A DNA stretch of 64,000 nt from Cerrena zonata. Taxonomy: Eukaryota > Basidiomycota > Agaricomycetes > Polyporales > Cerrenaceae. The position numbers were made by a program, and so were the translations under genes. Shown here one piece after another: positions 30,293-42,506 of the stretch. The first letter of the stretch is position 1, and each line of letters opens with the position of its first letter. The notes beneath the pieces were generated by a model. It was not told the origin of the DNA and ran no database searches. It worked only from the letters and a program-made list of their open reading frames with translations. The stretch lies in contig JASBNA010000013.1 of the NCBI GenBank assembly GCA_038087015.1, positions 620,001 through 684,000 of the forward strand, written 5' to 3'.

Positions 30293-31533
30293 GATTAATA
30301 TATTCTGGCATGGAAAAAAGTTAGTCAATTACCTGATCAAAACTGTTGTAAGACATAAACAGCCTCTTCAAAACCTTTTAAATCATCTCGTTGGTCCCAA
30401 TACTAGCTTATCAGCCTTCTTAATTGGGTTAAATTTTCCGCTAATGAGTTGTAATTTCGCACGACCTTCGGTTGCAATGCCTTTTTTTTTCTTTTTAGCA
30501 GCAAATGGACATAAGATCAAGTAACTTCTTTTCAGAGAAACAAACAAAACATGTAATCAGCCCATAGATATGGGGTTGTTTACTAGAAATGGATAAGAGA
30601 ATATTTAAGATGTTTTTTTTAGCAACTGGTAGAGCTAAAGTTGAGCGAATAATTAGCTCTAAAACGTTAATCAATAAGGCTCAAGGATAATTAGCGGGAT
30701 ATGTGTTTAGATTAGAGCTCTATACGTCCAGAGGGTGAATATAGCTTCCTAGGTGGACAAACATAACACACACAATAAGATATTAGCCTCATACGAACTA
30801 AGATATGATTGGTAGTGGATTAATTTATTATCTAGATCAATCCTCAAGTTGTTCTTAAAGAGAGGAATGGTTTATTACAACTAATACTAAACAATAAAAA
30901 CCAAATAATAGATTTATTTACCGAAGAATCTCTCTTTGGTCAAAGAACTCATACTTCCATCAATGAGCACGCCATAAAGAAAAGAAGTATTCATCTCATT
31001 CCCACATAAATAAAATATAGGATGCCCTTGCGAAGAAGTCTCACAAAGAATAGTTTGTCACAAATATGATTATATATTGATGTTCTTTCTAGATTGATCC
31101 GGCATCATTGACTGACCTTGATTTTCTGAAAATTAATCACCTTAAAGACTTTTACAAGTGTAAATAATGGAGACATTACTATCTCCGATCATATATCAAA
31201 GTGATCCTGAAGATCAGTCATTACGTGCTCCTGCGATGAGATGAGAACACAAGGATGCGAAAAGTGAAATGATACTCGATAAAGATATTGTAAATTAAAA
31301 ACATCTTTTATGATTCTTAGGTAAGTGTTCTTATACCCTTGGAAGAGCTATTTTTTGACAATAAGAGGAATTCTTTCTGTATCATTCAGTGAAAAGTGCA
31401 AAGTCTTTCAATACACAAAAAAAATTTTAACATCAAAAATTAAAGATTTTTAGCTGCACAAAATACACTATAAGTTGTGCTATGGAAGAACTACTTGCTT
31501 TTAGGATTATATAGATGATATTAGCAAAAAGAA

Positions 31534-31605
31534 AGGTCTCACCCGGATTCGAACCGGGGTTGTTCGGATCAAAACCGAAAGTGATAACCACTACACTATG
31601 AAACC
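31534..31605 (-). tRNA. tRNA-Gln (anticodon UUG)
   Basis: A 72-base cloverleaf on the minus strand: acceptor GGTTTCA pairs with TGAGACC, D-arm AGTGTAGTGGTTATCAC, anticodon loop TTTTGAT (anticodon TTG) on a TTCGG/CCGAA stem, and T-arm CCCCGGTTCGAATCCGGGG with B box GGTTCGAATCC. It has no intron and is almost identical to other yeast tRNA-Gln. It lies about 1.2 kb inside the left side of the gene desert. Confidence 0.97.
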
Positions 31606-34600
31606 TATTGTGTTGGGGTCAGAAACTATTGAATTTGGCTCATTCTCTTAAAGTTTTTGACTCATTTGAAGCTTCTATTGGTTCTGGGGCCGGTTAAAAC
31701 GCATTATCTGATTAAGCTCGATCTCCCATTAATTTCAGAAGGGCATTTTGACATCTCTGGTAAGTATTGGTGTTTGGTTGGCTTCTGAATACTTTTTTTT
31801 TTATTTCATCAAATAATTGAAAAAAAAACATTCAGGTGGCCTGAAATAAAGACAAATTTAGCCTAAAATAATAATTGGAAACAGTAAAAGTGAAAGAGTA
31901 ACTACATGGGAATAAAAACCGCTGTTGAAAATAGAAATGGACGAATGTCAAGCATTTTCAATATACGAGAAGAAATGCCTTTGAAAAAAATTGATTTACG
32001 TCGTGTTTACTTAGCTACGTAATCTACAAAATAACTTGGAAGGATTGAAGAAAAGCTCGAAAGTCATCTCTTCAAGAAATGAATGTAATTGATCTCCATT
32101 TAGTAAATATAATATATAGTCATATCTTGGATCTTTTTTCGAGTCAACCTAAGATTCAGCCTCATAAGTTGAATGATGATATTACTTATAACTATATTAG
32201 AAAGAAAAATATCAAGTGACTGTAGGTTCCTTCTTCCATTGGGCTCGGTAATTCGATTAGATGGTTTTTCTCAAATAAAAGAAATCGAATCAAGGCAGGT
32301 TGACTCGGTATATCTTGGGCAAACAAGTATTTGAATATACTTGTAAGATTTGATAAGGTTGATATTAAAATTTTTTTTTTTACTTGATCTATGTGAATTC
32401 AAGTGGAACTACATAATTTGCAGCAAAAAGTAGGATCTTAAATGTGAGTCGGAATCAATAATTATAAGAAATCATGGTTTTTTGGAACTGTGAGCCATTT
32501 GTCATTTGTGTTTGCACACTGAATGACATCTTACCGGACCCAGCTATCGAAAATATTTCCGAAAACACGTAGTTGAAATGTAGACCAAATATACAGTTAA
32601 CACCTATAAAGAATCTAACCTCTCAATATTTTAAATCAAATATTTCATTCAAACAATACTCCCAACTTTAAAGAGTTTTTTGGTATGATTCCTATAACAC
32701 TACACGAGCCCTCGAAATCTACCTTTTTCAATTTTTTGAGATCTGATTAGAATCCATCAAGCAATATATAAAAACGAAAGCTACAGCTCTTACTAGCAAA
32801 ATCATAATATCAATATCGATGAAGCACTTTAGATTGAACAATTCACGAAATATATCATTTCATACAGATACTCTATCCATCTCTACCAGTGTAAAGTTTC
32901 GTCCAAAAACTCTTCTGTTCGAGCTAAAGTAAGGATTTAGCAGGCTTCGGTTAATTAACTTTGAACACTTTATTTACTTTATTTACATTATTTACTTCAT
33001 ATACTTTATATACTTTATATACTTTTGTATACTCAACTATTACTGTTAAAACTATTCATTCAAACTAATTGAGTTTCTTCGTTTTTCGCAGCAAAATAGA
33101 AAAAATTACAAATTTCTTTTAAAATCAGAATTGCAACCGACTTTTACTAAGATCAATCAAGCAAAGGAAGCTAGCTATAAAAATTGTACCAGTTAAATGT
33201 AAAACTGAAATTCAAAGATTAAGTCCACAACTTTCCTTGACTCAAAAAATGAGACTAGTTTCTATTTTCACAGTCTACTTTACTCAGATGTCCACAATTT
33301 ATTAAACGTGATTTTCAGTAAGGTAATATAAAAATATTTTACGGCTCTTATAAGTTTACTAACTGATTTCGTTGCAATCATCAGTTAATTCCTGCAAACC
33401 TTTGACATACTTTTCGTGAGTGCAATTTCTCGCTTGGCTTATGTGAGTAGTTTGAATTAATCTTTATGAAAACATCATATACTCCATACCATTGTCCATA
33501 CCTCATTGCTTTCATAGCTTCAAATTAGAAACATGGGTAGTCCAATTGATTCTTTAACTTTGTTTGGTATTGAAAAATGTTTTCGACAACGTTAAAATAA
33601 GAAATTTCCCATTCTCCAAATTTTATCTAGTCCACTGACCAATAATTTTACATGTTCTTTTCAAAGTATATAGTTAGGCTTATAAACCTTTTCTTTACAT
33701 CGAACTTACTCAAATGACAATATAGTAATTTGTAAATAGACTAATATGTATTGATGGCTAAAAAATCAAATGCAACCTGAGAGAAAGAATCGTAAGGAGT
33801 AATCAAGTTAAAATGAACTAATCGATGTTCTTAAAAAAATCAAAAGAAGGTTATAAATTTAGCGGAAATTTGAAATGGCGCAAGTGAAGGAATCCAATAG
33901 CTCATGATATTGTAGAAAATAAATCAATAAATAACATTGTAGTTAATCCAATCTGTATAAACTTCAAGAGGGATAAGCTATATAGGAGATTCCACTTCCA
34001 AAAGGAAAAATTTTTCACATTAACGAAAGGATATTTAGGGGTATAAAAAAGTATTCAACTGATATTTTGACTCATGGTATTATGTTTGAAGGTCACTAAT
34101 GCCAAACGCACCGTTCTACTTCCTATTAAAATTTAACAATATTGACAGTCTCAAAATAAGGGACATTCTCTACATCTTGTCTTTGCAGAGGCTTTCGTTA
34201 ACCACTTTAGATAAAACTCTTGAATATCTTATATTTTTCTAAAATCTTAATTTTTTCACTTTCATAACTCATCCAGAGATATCTAAACCCTTTAATATAT
34301 TAAACTGTATTATTTTTCTATTGATTTTAAAAGTAGCTTGTTGCAAAAACAAAAAAGTGGGCCAGTGCGTTCTAGACAGAAACATTAATAGGGCTAATAT
34401 GTCTATTCCAAAGAAGCAATCATGTATTTAATAAAACAATTGCGACTAAATAGTCTCGCACTTGTTAACCAAGCAAAGCGTATTAAATTACCATTTAACC
34501 ATTTTCCGTTTGCATAAATTCAAACTCACTAGGACAAAAAGTATCAGACTTTCGACTAAAATTTCAAAAACCTCATTGCAGCAAGTTAAAGAACTGATGT

Positions 34601-35587
34601 AGTAAGTCAACACTAGAGATCATCTTTGAGACAACAGAAAAGAAATGGACATCTACAACTCGAACATACATTTTGGATTTAGCCTCCAAATACGTAGGCA
34701 GGTAACTTGAAAAATCTTGTTTTCACATATTCTACACTGACCTAACGAATCTTAAACAAATCACTGTAAAAAAGACAGACTAGTTTGATGAGAACTATAG
34801 ACAAATTTTCCCTCTTGACAGTAACTCAAATCCAATTTTCAATTTATTATAGAACCTTTAAGTAAATCGAAGACAATAAGAAAAAAAAGATAATTTTCCC
34901 CTCGCTACAAAAGATTAAAACGAAATATTAGAAAGATTCCCAACGTATCCTTGAAAAGATGCTTATACATCGAAATTATGCTCGATCAAACAAAAACGAC
35001 AACCTACAGTAGCCACAGTGCGCTTTCTCTGACGAAGAAAGCGAGCTTAAACACGAAAATAACCCTTGAAGATGATAGTTCAAGAGAGCTTGAAAAGATT
35101 ATTTGTAGCATTTTAAAATATTAGATTTGTTCAACTAAGAACTAAATGTCGAAATCCTAATTATTCCGAATCATTTTGTGATAAATGATTAGCGGGATTA
35201 TATTGTATTGAAGGATATATATACACTGTTTGATTTGAAGACAAGTCTAATCTCTTAAACATTAGTGCTCTAAAACTGGTAGAGAATAACGGCCCTATAC
35301 TGGATCAACACGCACTTAAGTTGCTTCACCTAAGATGAATAAGAGCTTTCTCTATCTACTACTTGCCTACAAGAAATTAGATACGTCAAAAACTAGTTCG
35401 AAAGCTATCAATAAGTAAAGAGCCCTATTATTTAGTATTTTAAATTAATCTGAAGATTGCTTTATTGATCCATGACTGAAGCAAGGAAACCCTGAATTAC
35501 CAGATTCCAACTATCAGTAACATAGACTCTGAGTGACTTAGCTCTCAATCTAGCAGAATTAAATGATTCATCACAATGCAATCTTAG

Positions 35588-35617
35588 TTTAGAAGTCATA
35601 AAATTATGACTTCTAAA
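35588..35617. repeat. 30-bp perfect palindrome near the middle of the gene desert
   Basis: Arms of 14 bases (35588-35601, 35604-35617) are exact reverse complements around AA. It lies about 0.6 kb from the midpoint of the desert. Confidence 0.9.
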
Positions 35618-38600
35618 GCTTGTGTGATCAACAATCGTAGACAAAAAAGAATAGTTCCAAAAATTAGAAAAGGTAAACATTCAGTTAGTTTTACCAAGAA
35701 CTTTACAATCATCAGGTATTCTTGGTTGATCAAGAGGTTATCAATAGATTACGAAAATCACGCACACAACAAACAGCTTTAAAATCTATCTAGTGTCTTC
35801 CACCAATTTGTCGTTAAATTCAATTGTCTCTTCAGCACCGCTTTTTTGTTGTATGTTGCTGGATCTATTAACTATATGATCAACGTCCCATAATTCACTG
35901 AATCTAGCGAAAAAAGATCTGTGAGTGTACTCGTCTTTTTCAGAACGTATCAAAGGCAAAACAGATTCCCAAAGCCGAAACAAAAATATATATCTCGTCT
36001 TAAATTAGACTAGAAGGACTGTAAATAATCAATTAGTGGTTAGTTATAATCATGGTCATTATAGTCATTAATTCCTTATATCCACCTATTGCTTCCTTCC
36101 CATAGACATATAACAATTAGAATATTCAACGTCAATTCAGTCAACTTACTCGCAAGAGATACCTCTACCATTTTAGTTATTTATCTAGCTATTTACCCAC
36201 GTTCCGAGATGAACTAAGGAGTTGAGTAAAGACAGCTATGATTTTCTGTTCTGAATCTTCAATTATTTATGAAAAAAATATATTTATCTTTCGAAAAATC
36301 ATCTACCATATCTACACAAACTGATTTTAAAATTATAGACCATTAAGTTGCGATAATCTTTTGAAATAAGCTAAACTTATTACAGATTTCTCTTCTTTAG
36401 GCTTATGAGAAGATATATGAATAACTTTTTTTTGACTCCAGGCTTAATCCCAGTTATGGAAAACAGTAAGCTCTTTCCACTCGTAGGTTGTATTGCTAAG
36501 TTAGAAGCTTAGAGCATAAATATATAGTTTCATCTAAAACATAAAGAATTTCGATACTTTGTGTTTTCAGTGTATAGATGCAATCGCTACCTTTTGATAA
36601 TAGTTAGGTAGTTACAGTAATAAGGTGGGGGATAATTGAAAACAGCCATGTTCGAAGAGATTAGTAAAGCAGGTGAGAATCCTATTACAGACCAACTTTC
36701 CTGAAGATGCACCTTGAATTCTGTAGTGTCTATGTTTTCAAATCATGGCTTATTCTCTGCTATGACATGCTGTTTCTTTTTTATTTTTTTATAAAAGTAT
36801 GTATTCGTCTACTTACAAGGATTAAGTATGCAAACTATACAGAGTAGAAGCTTTATTAAGATATCGTTAGAGAATTGTGGTTGGTTTAGCAGTGGTTTGT
36901 CAAGAGTAATTTGGCTGATTTCTTACAAGTGCTTCGCTTCTTTTCACGCGAATCAAGTAAAAGGCAATGAAATTATTCATGAAAGCTACTTTTTTTTGGT
37001 ATTCTGTAAAAACGTCGAAAATTCAGTGAACGGTTATATAATAGTGCTTCAAACTGAATTTGAGATGAAGAGATTGAGGACTTTTTGATTGTTTGCGTAT
37101 GAGTGATACTTATTATTTCAGCTGAAATTTCGTTGAAAGCTAAGTTCATTTTCCTCTGCTCACAGTTATATTTTTCAGAATTAATATATTGTAGAGTTTG
37201 TTTGTTTAGTTTTTACGTGAACTTATGAATTTTCCACTTAATTTATTAACTTCATAATTGAAGAAATTTTTATATTGTTTATAGGTCGGCTCAAACAACT
37301 ACATATTTTATAAATGTACTAGAAAGATATGTTCCCGTAGAACAAAAAGAACGACCTTGAAATAATCTTTGCTTAGAAATTAGTGATTATTGAAGGTTAA
37401 AATTTTTTGAGCACTATAGAGAGATATGCAAAGCTCTTTCTTTGATCGTAGATATTGATAAATCTTTTATGATTTGTTTTTAAAGTGGAAAGGTCCAACA
37501 GCACATAGTTCAGCACTTCGAGGCTTCAAAAAGCTCATTGTAGCATCTCTACATGTTGGTTCATAGTCTGCTGGACTGCGTCTACTGTTTTTAAACGTTG
37601 CAATAATTCACGTTAACTATAGTAAACAACAGCTCAATTACCCTAATCAACCCTGTTGTCTTTTCTGGCGCTTTTTTGAAAGTCTGTTTTGTTTTATTGG
37701 GTTTTTGCTTGCGTATGGAGTTATCTGTTGATACTGTGCGAAAGGCCCTTTACTACTTTCTTATGTTCTTCTCAGTTCGTCTCTACTTTTTATTCTGCTT
37801 CAGGTTAGTAGTAAACCTTCTTCGAAAGTTTCTTTCTGAGATCAGAGGATGAATTTATTGAAGATATATGGACCTTTTTTTTCACGTAACAATTTTCGGA
37901 TACGAATTACAAGAGATACTCTATGAAAATCGAAGCCCAAAGCTTAGCTCTAGTCAAATTACCAATATTGTGTCTTATTTTGTAAGTCATTTTATGTTCT
38001 GCCCAAAGCAGCCTTTCAAATGGTCTTTATGTATTGATTTATCTTTCTTGACACCTTTGAGTGGCTCTGAATACCCTTTGAAATATTGCCCTAATTCCCT
38101 GGTTTTTACATAGGCAAATAGCTAATATTTCCAAATCCAAACGGAACCTCGTCCAATTGGACATACTCGACCTTCAAACTGACCAAGATCAAACATGCTT
38201 AAGCTCACTACCTTTATTCCGAACTCTTCCACACTTGAATGAAGACTTTCAAAATTCTCCATATTTTTAAAAAAAACCCTGTGTTTCCAATCCCCGGCTG
38301 CAAACTAACCACTATCTTGTCTAGCTAATTTCACTGACTGTACATCTTGGTAGTTGGGCAAATCTTACTCCTGTTAAAATGACAATGCTTTGTTGTAATA
38401 GTTTCAACAATCGTTGGCATTATAGTTATCAGCTTTCTTCAAAAATTGACTAATCTTCATTTCTGAAAGGGCTAGATCATTATGTTACCTTTTATTCATA
38501 AGCAACCAAAGAGATGGTAGCTTTACATGATATTTATTATAAATAGAAGAAAGGCATATTCACATTTAGTAGTCTTCATAATCTGGATATTTGTATTTTA

Positions 38601-39754
38601 TAGAATTGTTCAAATTTTGAATAAAATTCTCTAGAAATGCAAAAAAAAGTTGCAAAATAATTTTCGCAACGGTCTTTGAGAGCAGTCAAAATGATTTGAA
38701 AGTCATACTTTATTGATATAAGTAGCTTCGATCTACTATGGCAATCTGATTTACAAAAGGGACTCATTTGAAGGAAGAACGAAAAAACATGTCGTTGATT
38801 TTGTTCAAACTCTTAAAAGGAACTAAAAAAACTTCGCAGAGGGCATAGTGAGTCCTAAGCTCTGCCTAGTCACAACCAAGTGAAGTTCCATGTCAGCATC
38901 TCTACATATTTCATTGTTTCCTGATATTAGGAATAGTTTTTCTACATCCTTTACTTAGTTTTTGGGGTCTACGAGTTGATTTAGTGTGAACCAGTTATAT
39001 TGTAAATGTTTCTTTTAAACAATTCTAAAGCCATTCGACGCAACAAAGGACTCTTAATTGAGCGTGAATGTAAAATACCGAATAAATGGGTCTGAATATC
39101 AAACTTGGCTTATCCTCTTGATTTGTATAAGTAGATATATATATATTCACTATTTTTAAAGGAATAGAAATAACCGGTCATTGTATTATAGCCAATTAGC
39201 ATAAGTAGCATCTCAAGGTGATTGAGAGGCCTTAAGAAAGTCAAAGAAAGTCAAGAATAAATGGATATCAGAACATTTTAAGAGAAATAATGAAGACTTT
39301 GCCCTCATTTTGAGCTTCAGCAGTGAAAAGGTATCCAATGTAAACGTTCCGTCAATTTACTCGTAGAGTAAGGAAATGGAAACTCAATACGACATATGAA
39401 TACTACTCTAAGGACACTAGCTAAAAGACATCCTGGAGAAACAAACCTTGATGGAAAAGTGAAATCAATGGATTCACAACCCGACACTGATACCACCTTC
39501 GACCTATAAAACATACCTGTCTACTGAACTGATGAACAAGCACTCAATTATAGACAACGTCAGTATTGGTATTGAAATCCAACGAAACCATTATTTTGCA
39601 GCTAATTCGGTTCTTCTCCATGTGGTTGCGTAAAAAAAAAAAAAAATTGACACCGCGACCTTTTTTTTTTTCAAAACTTCAAAGGTAATAAACAAAACGG
39701 TGAAGATCAAAGTCTTTGACAGCAGAATCCAGCATTTCAGCATATATACATAGT

Positions 39755-42441
39755 ATGGCACCCACAAGTAGCTGGAGAGTTTATATTCTATGCTTCTTGT
39801 CACATATAATAGGTCTATGTATATTTCTTAAGGGGTTTTTCCCTTCAAAAGTTGTTTTACCGGGACATAATGAATTTTCCATTCCAGATCCATTTCTCCA
39901 GTCCAATGGAAAGGCACAATTTGAAAACGTTATTGTAATGGTTGTTGATGCTATGAGAGCAGACTTTCTCTTTTCAGAATCACGTTCAGAAATGAAATTC
40001 GTTCACAGCTTGATTAATCAGAACTCGGCCCTTCCGTATACTGCATTTTCAACCCCACCAACTGTCACCTTGCCTAGATTGAAAGGGATCACTACGGGTG
40101 GGACTCCAAACTTCTTAGATGCCATATTGAATGTGGCAGACGATAAAGATGACTCCCAGGGTCTTTCTAGTCAAGATTCTTGGGTCCACCAATTCAAGTA
40201 TTGTAACCCAACAAACCGTGAACTTCATTTCTTTGGTGACGATACGTGGTTGAAGCTCTTTCCCCCAGAAGAATATTTTGAAAAATTCGAAGGAACCAAT
40301 TCATTTTTTGTTAGTGACTTTACTGATGTCGATAACAATGTTACAAGACACTTGAATGAAGAATTATCTAAGGAATCAAACTGGAGCGGATTAATCCTCC
40401 ATTATCTAGGACTTGATCATATTGGACATAAAGGAGGGCCCGATTCGGTGTTCATGGGCTCAAAACAAAAGGAAATGGACTCTATAATCGAGAGATTATA
40501 TAATTATATCATTGGAGAATCTTCGAAGGAAACGCTTTTAGTGGTAATGGGTGATCATGGGATGAACGAAATTGGTAATCATGGTGGGTCCTCTGTAGGA
40601 GAAACAAGCCCTGGTTTACTATTAATATCCCCCAAATTTCAAAAATTGTCACAAGGTTTGAAAAGCCCCCTCAAGGACGATCCTCACTATCAGTATTATA
40701 GAAATATCAATCAGATTGACTTGGTGCCCACATTAGCGTCTTTGCTTAACTTTCCTATACCGACAAATAATCTCGGAGTAGTGATTGAAAATATCCTTGG
40801 TTTATGGGATTCCAATGAAAAGAAACATGCTATTCTTTTAGAAAACTGTCAACAATTCAAAAGATTAGTTGAGGCTAAGTATTCATCCACTGATAATGAA
40901 TATTTGAATATAATGTCTAAATGGGAAAAAATCCAAGGTCTTGATCATGATTCAGCTCAGACTAGTCCTTATTATGACTTCTTATATGAAGTTCAAGATA
41001 TTCTCAGTCTGTCTGCCACAAACTATAATTATTCGGATATTTGGTGTGGATTTTTAATTTTAACTATTTCGTCACTCTCAACTTGGTTAATCAGTAGCTA
41101 TTACTTTTATATGGGCAGCCAGCTTAACAAAGCTCTCTTAATGGCTTTCCAGGCTTGCACAGTTCTTTATTCAGTTCACTTTCACGGGTCCTCCTTGATC
41201 GAGGAAGAATACCAAATTTGGTGGTTCTTTAGTATCATATTCATAATATTTTTATTTTGCTACTCGAATTTTAAAGGCATCCCTTACTTCATACTTCTCA
41301 TTACTGGATTTAGGTTAATAAGGTCCTGGAACAATTCCGGTCAAAAATTTTCAACACCTTTTACTACAGCAGCATATTTTCTTAATAATGTCTCCGTATT
41401 ATGGTCAATAAATTTTATTGTTTTCACAATAATTTCCTTTAAAATTTGCTATCAAGGGTACTTTGTGAATTGCTTTAGTATAGGAACAGTTACCGGAATT
41501 AAACAGAAGATAACTAATGTTGGTGGTTTTTTTGCATTTGTATTAACCCATGTCGTATCGTCGATATCTTTTGTATTCAAGTTGTCTCAATTTCACAACG
41601 ATGGTAATAAAGTTCCCAATGGGCACTTTGGATCATCAATTATACATGTGATTCGTTTGGAATAGATATAGAGAATTCTAATAAAAACCAATTTCAAGAG
41701 ATGAATATTCAATTGGCACAGATTTCGTTCTACGGAATTCTCTTCCTTCTGCTTTTAAGGATACTTTTGGGTAACCTTAGGAACTGCAAACAAGCATTAA
41801 TTACGGATTTGACCAACATCATGACTATTTTATTGGTGCAACAATCAAGATGTGAAAATATACCAATATTTTTGATTTTCTTCATTACAGAGTGGTCTAT
41901 TTCAAAAATTTTGCACAATGACGGTAAGAAATTAAGAAAGAACCTTGATGAATTGATCATTATAAGTACATCATTCTCATTATGTGTTCAAAATTTGTCA
42001 TTTTTTTCAATTGGGAATACTAATCTGTTAGCTACTGTTGATTTATCGAATGCTTATAATGGAGTCAGTTCTTATGATGTATTTTTGGTGGGTCTACTAA
42101 CTTTTATTTCTAATTATGCTGTTGTAATATTTTGGTCTCTTGTATCTTTAAAGCTCATTTTTGAAGATAGTTTTATCAGATTCTCAAATGATTTGAGTGA
42201 AAACTTAATTAATTATCCAACCATTTTCAAGAAAAAGATTTTGATCGTGAGGTCATTCTTGACACTAACATTTTACGGAATATCTGTCATTAATCTTGTG
42301 GCATCTTGTATAAATTTAAGGTTTCATTTGTTTATATGGACAGTTTTTTCACCAAAACTACTCTATTTTGCCAGTTGGTCAGTTTTGATGAATGGCTTAA
42401 TTGATTTTTTAGTTGCATCAAGTTTGATAGCGATATCATAG
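39755..42441 (+). CDS. LAS21: GPI ethanolamine-phosphate transferase 2 (Gpi7), one apparent -1 frame break
   Basis: Las21/Gpi7 adds ethanolamine phosphate to the second mannose of GPI precursors in the ER. The ATG at 39755 (MAPTSSWRVYILCF) gives a signal-anchor helix, then the alkaline-phosphatase-like catalytic domain with VMVVDAMRADFLF (metal ligand Asp), HYLGLDHIGHKGGP and VMGDHGMNEIGNHGG. Multiple membrane helices follow from about residue 430. The frame ends at 41665, but a frame offset by -1 is open from before that point to 42441 and continues the hydrophobic C-terminal domain. One missing C in the run at 41615-41617 would join them, giving about 895 residues (S. cerevisiae 830). I therefore annotate one gene. 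A start upstream of 39755 exists only as TTG. Confidence 0.9.
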
Positions 42442-42506
42442 TTAAAGGTACTCAAAAAATTAGATATAATGCACGTTTATTTATATGACTATATATTTCA
42501 CTTAAC

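Larger units (their letters stand above)
30293..39754. other. Gene desert, putative regional centromere
   Basis: For about 9.4 kb I find no credible protein gene on either strand: no open frame exceeds 86 codons, the translations look random, and stops are dense everywhere. The DNA is AT-rich, largely non-repetitive to the eye, with a tRNA-Gln near the left side, a TTTAC/TTATA-rich stretch at about 32969-33026, and small inverted repeats at 35021-35043 and 35588-35617 near its middle. Elsewhere in the window intergenic gaps are under about 1.5 kb. Flanking genes are homologues of pericentromeric genes in S. cerevisiae (CEN1, CEN7, CEN15). Unique, ORF-free regional centromeres of a few kb are known in Candida-type yeasts. 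I infer a centromere; CENP-A occupancy cannot be seen in sequence. Edges are uncertain: promoters of the flanking genes take up the first and last few hundred bases. Confidence 0.6.

Noticed and set aside
31606..31640. TGTTGGGGTC next to the tRNA-Gln as a possible solo LTR end
   Set aside because: I found no matching CA-type end, target-site duplication or internal retroelement sequence downstream.
36828..38113. Two frames of 86 and 81 codons inside the gene desert
   Set aside because: Translations look random; frames of this size are expected by chance in 9 kb.
30293..39754. CRISPR array, prophage or integrated mobile element in the gene desert
   Set aside because: There are no regularly spaced repeats, integrase, transposase or reverse-transcriptase frames; the surroundings are clearly fungal nuclear DNA.
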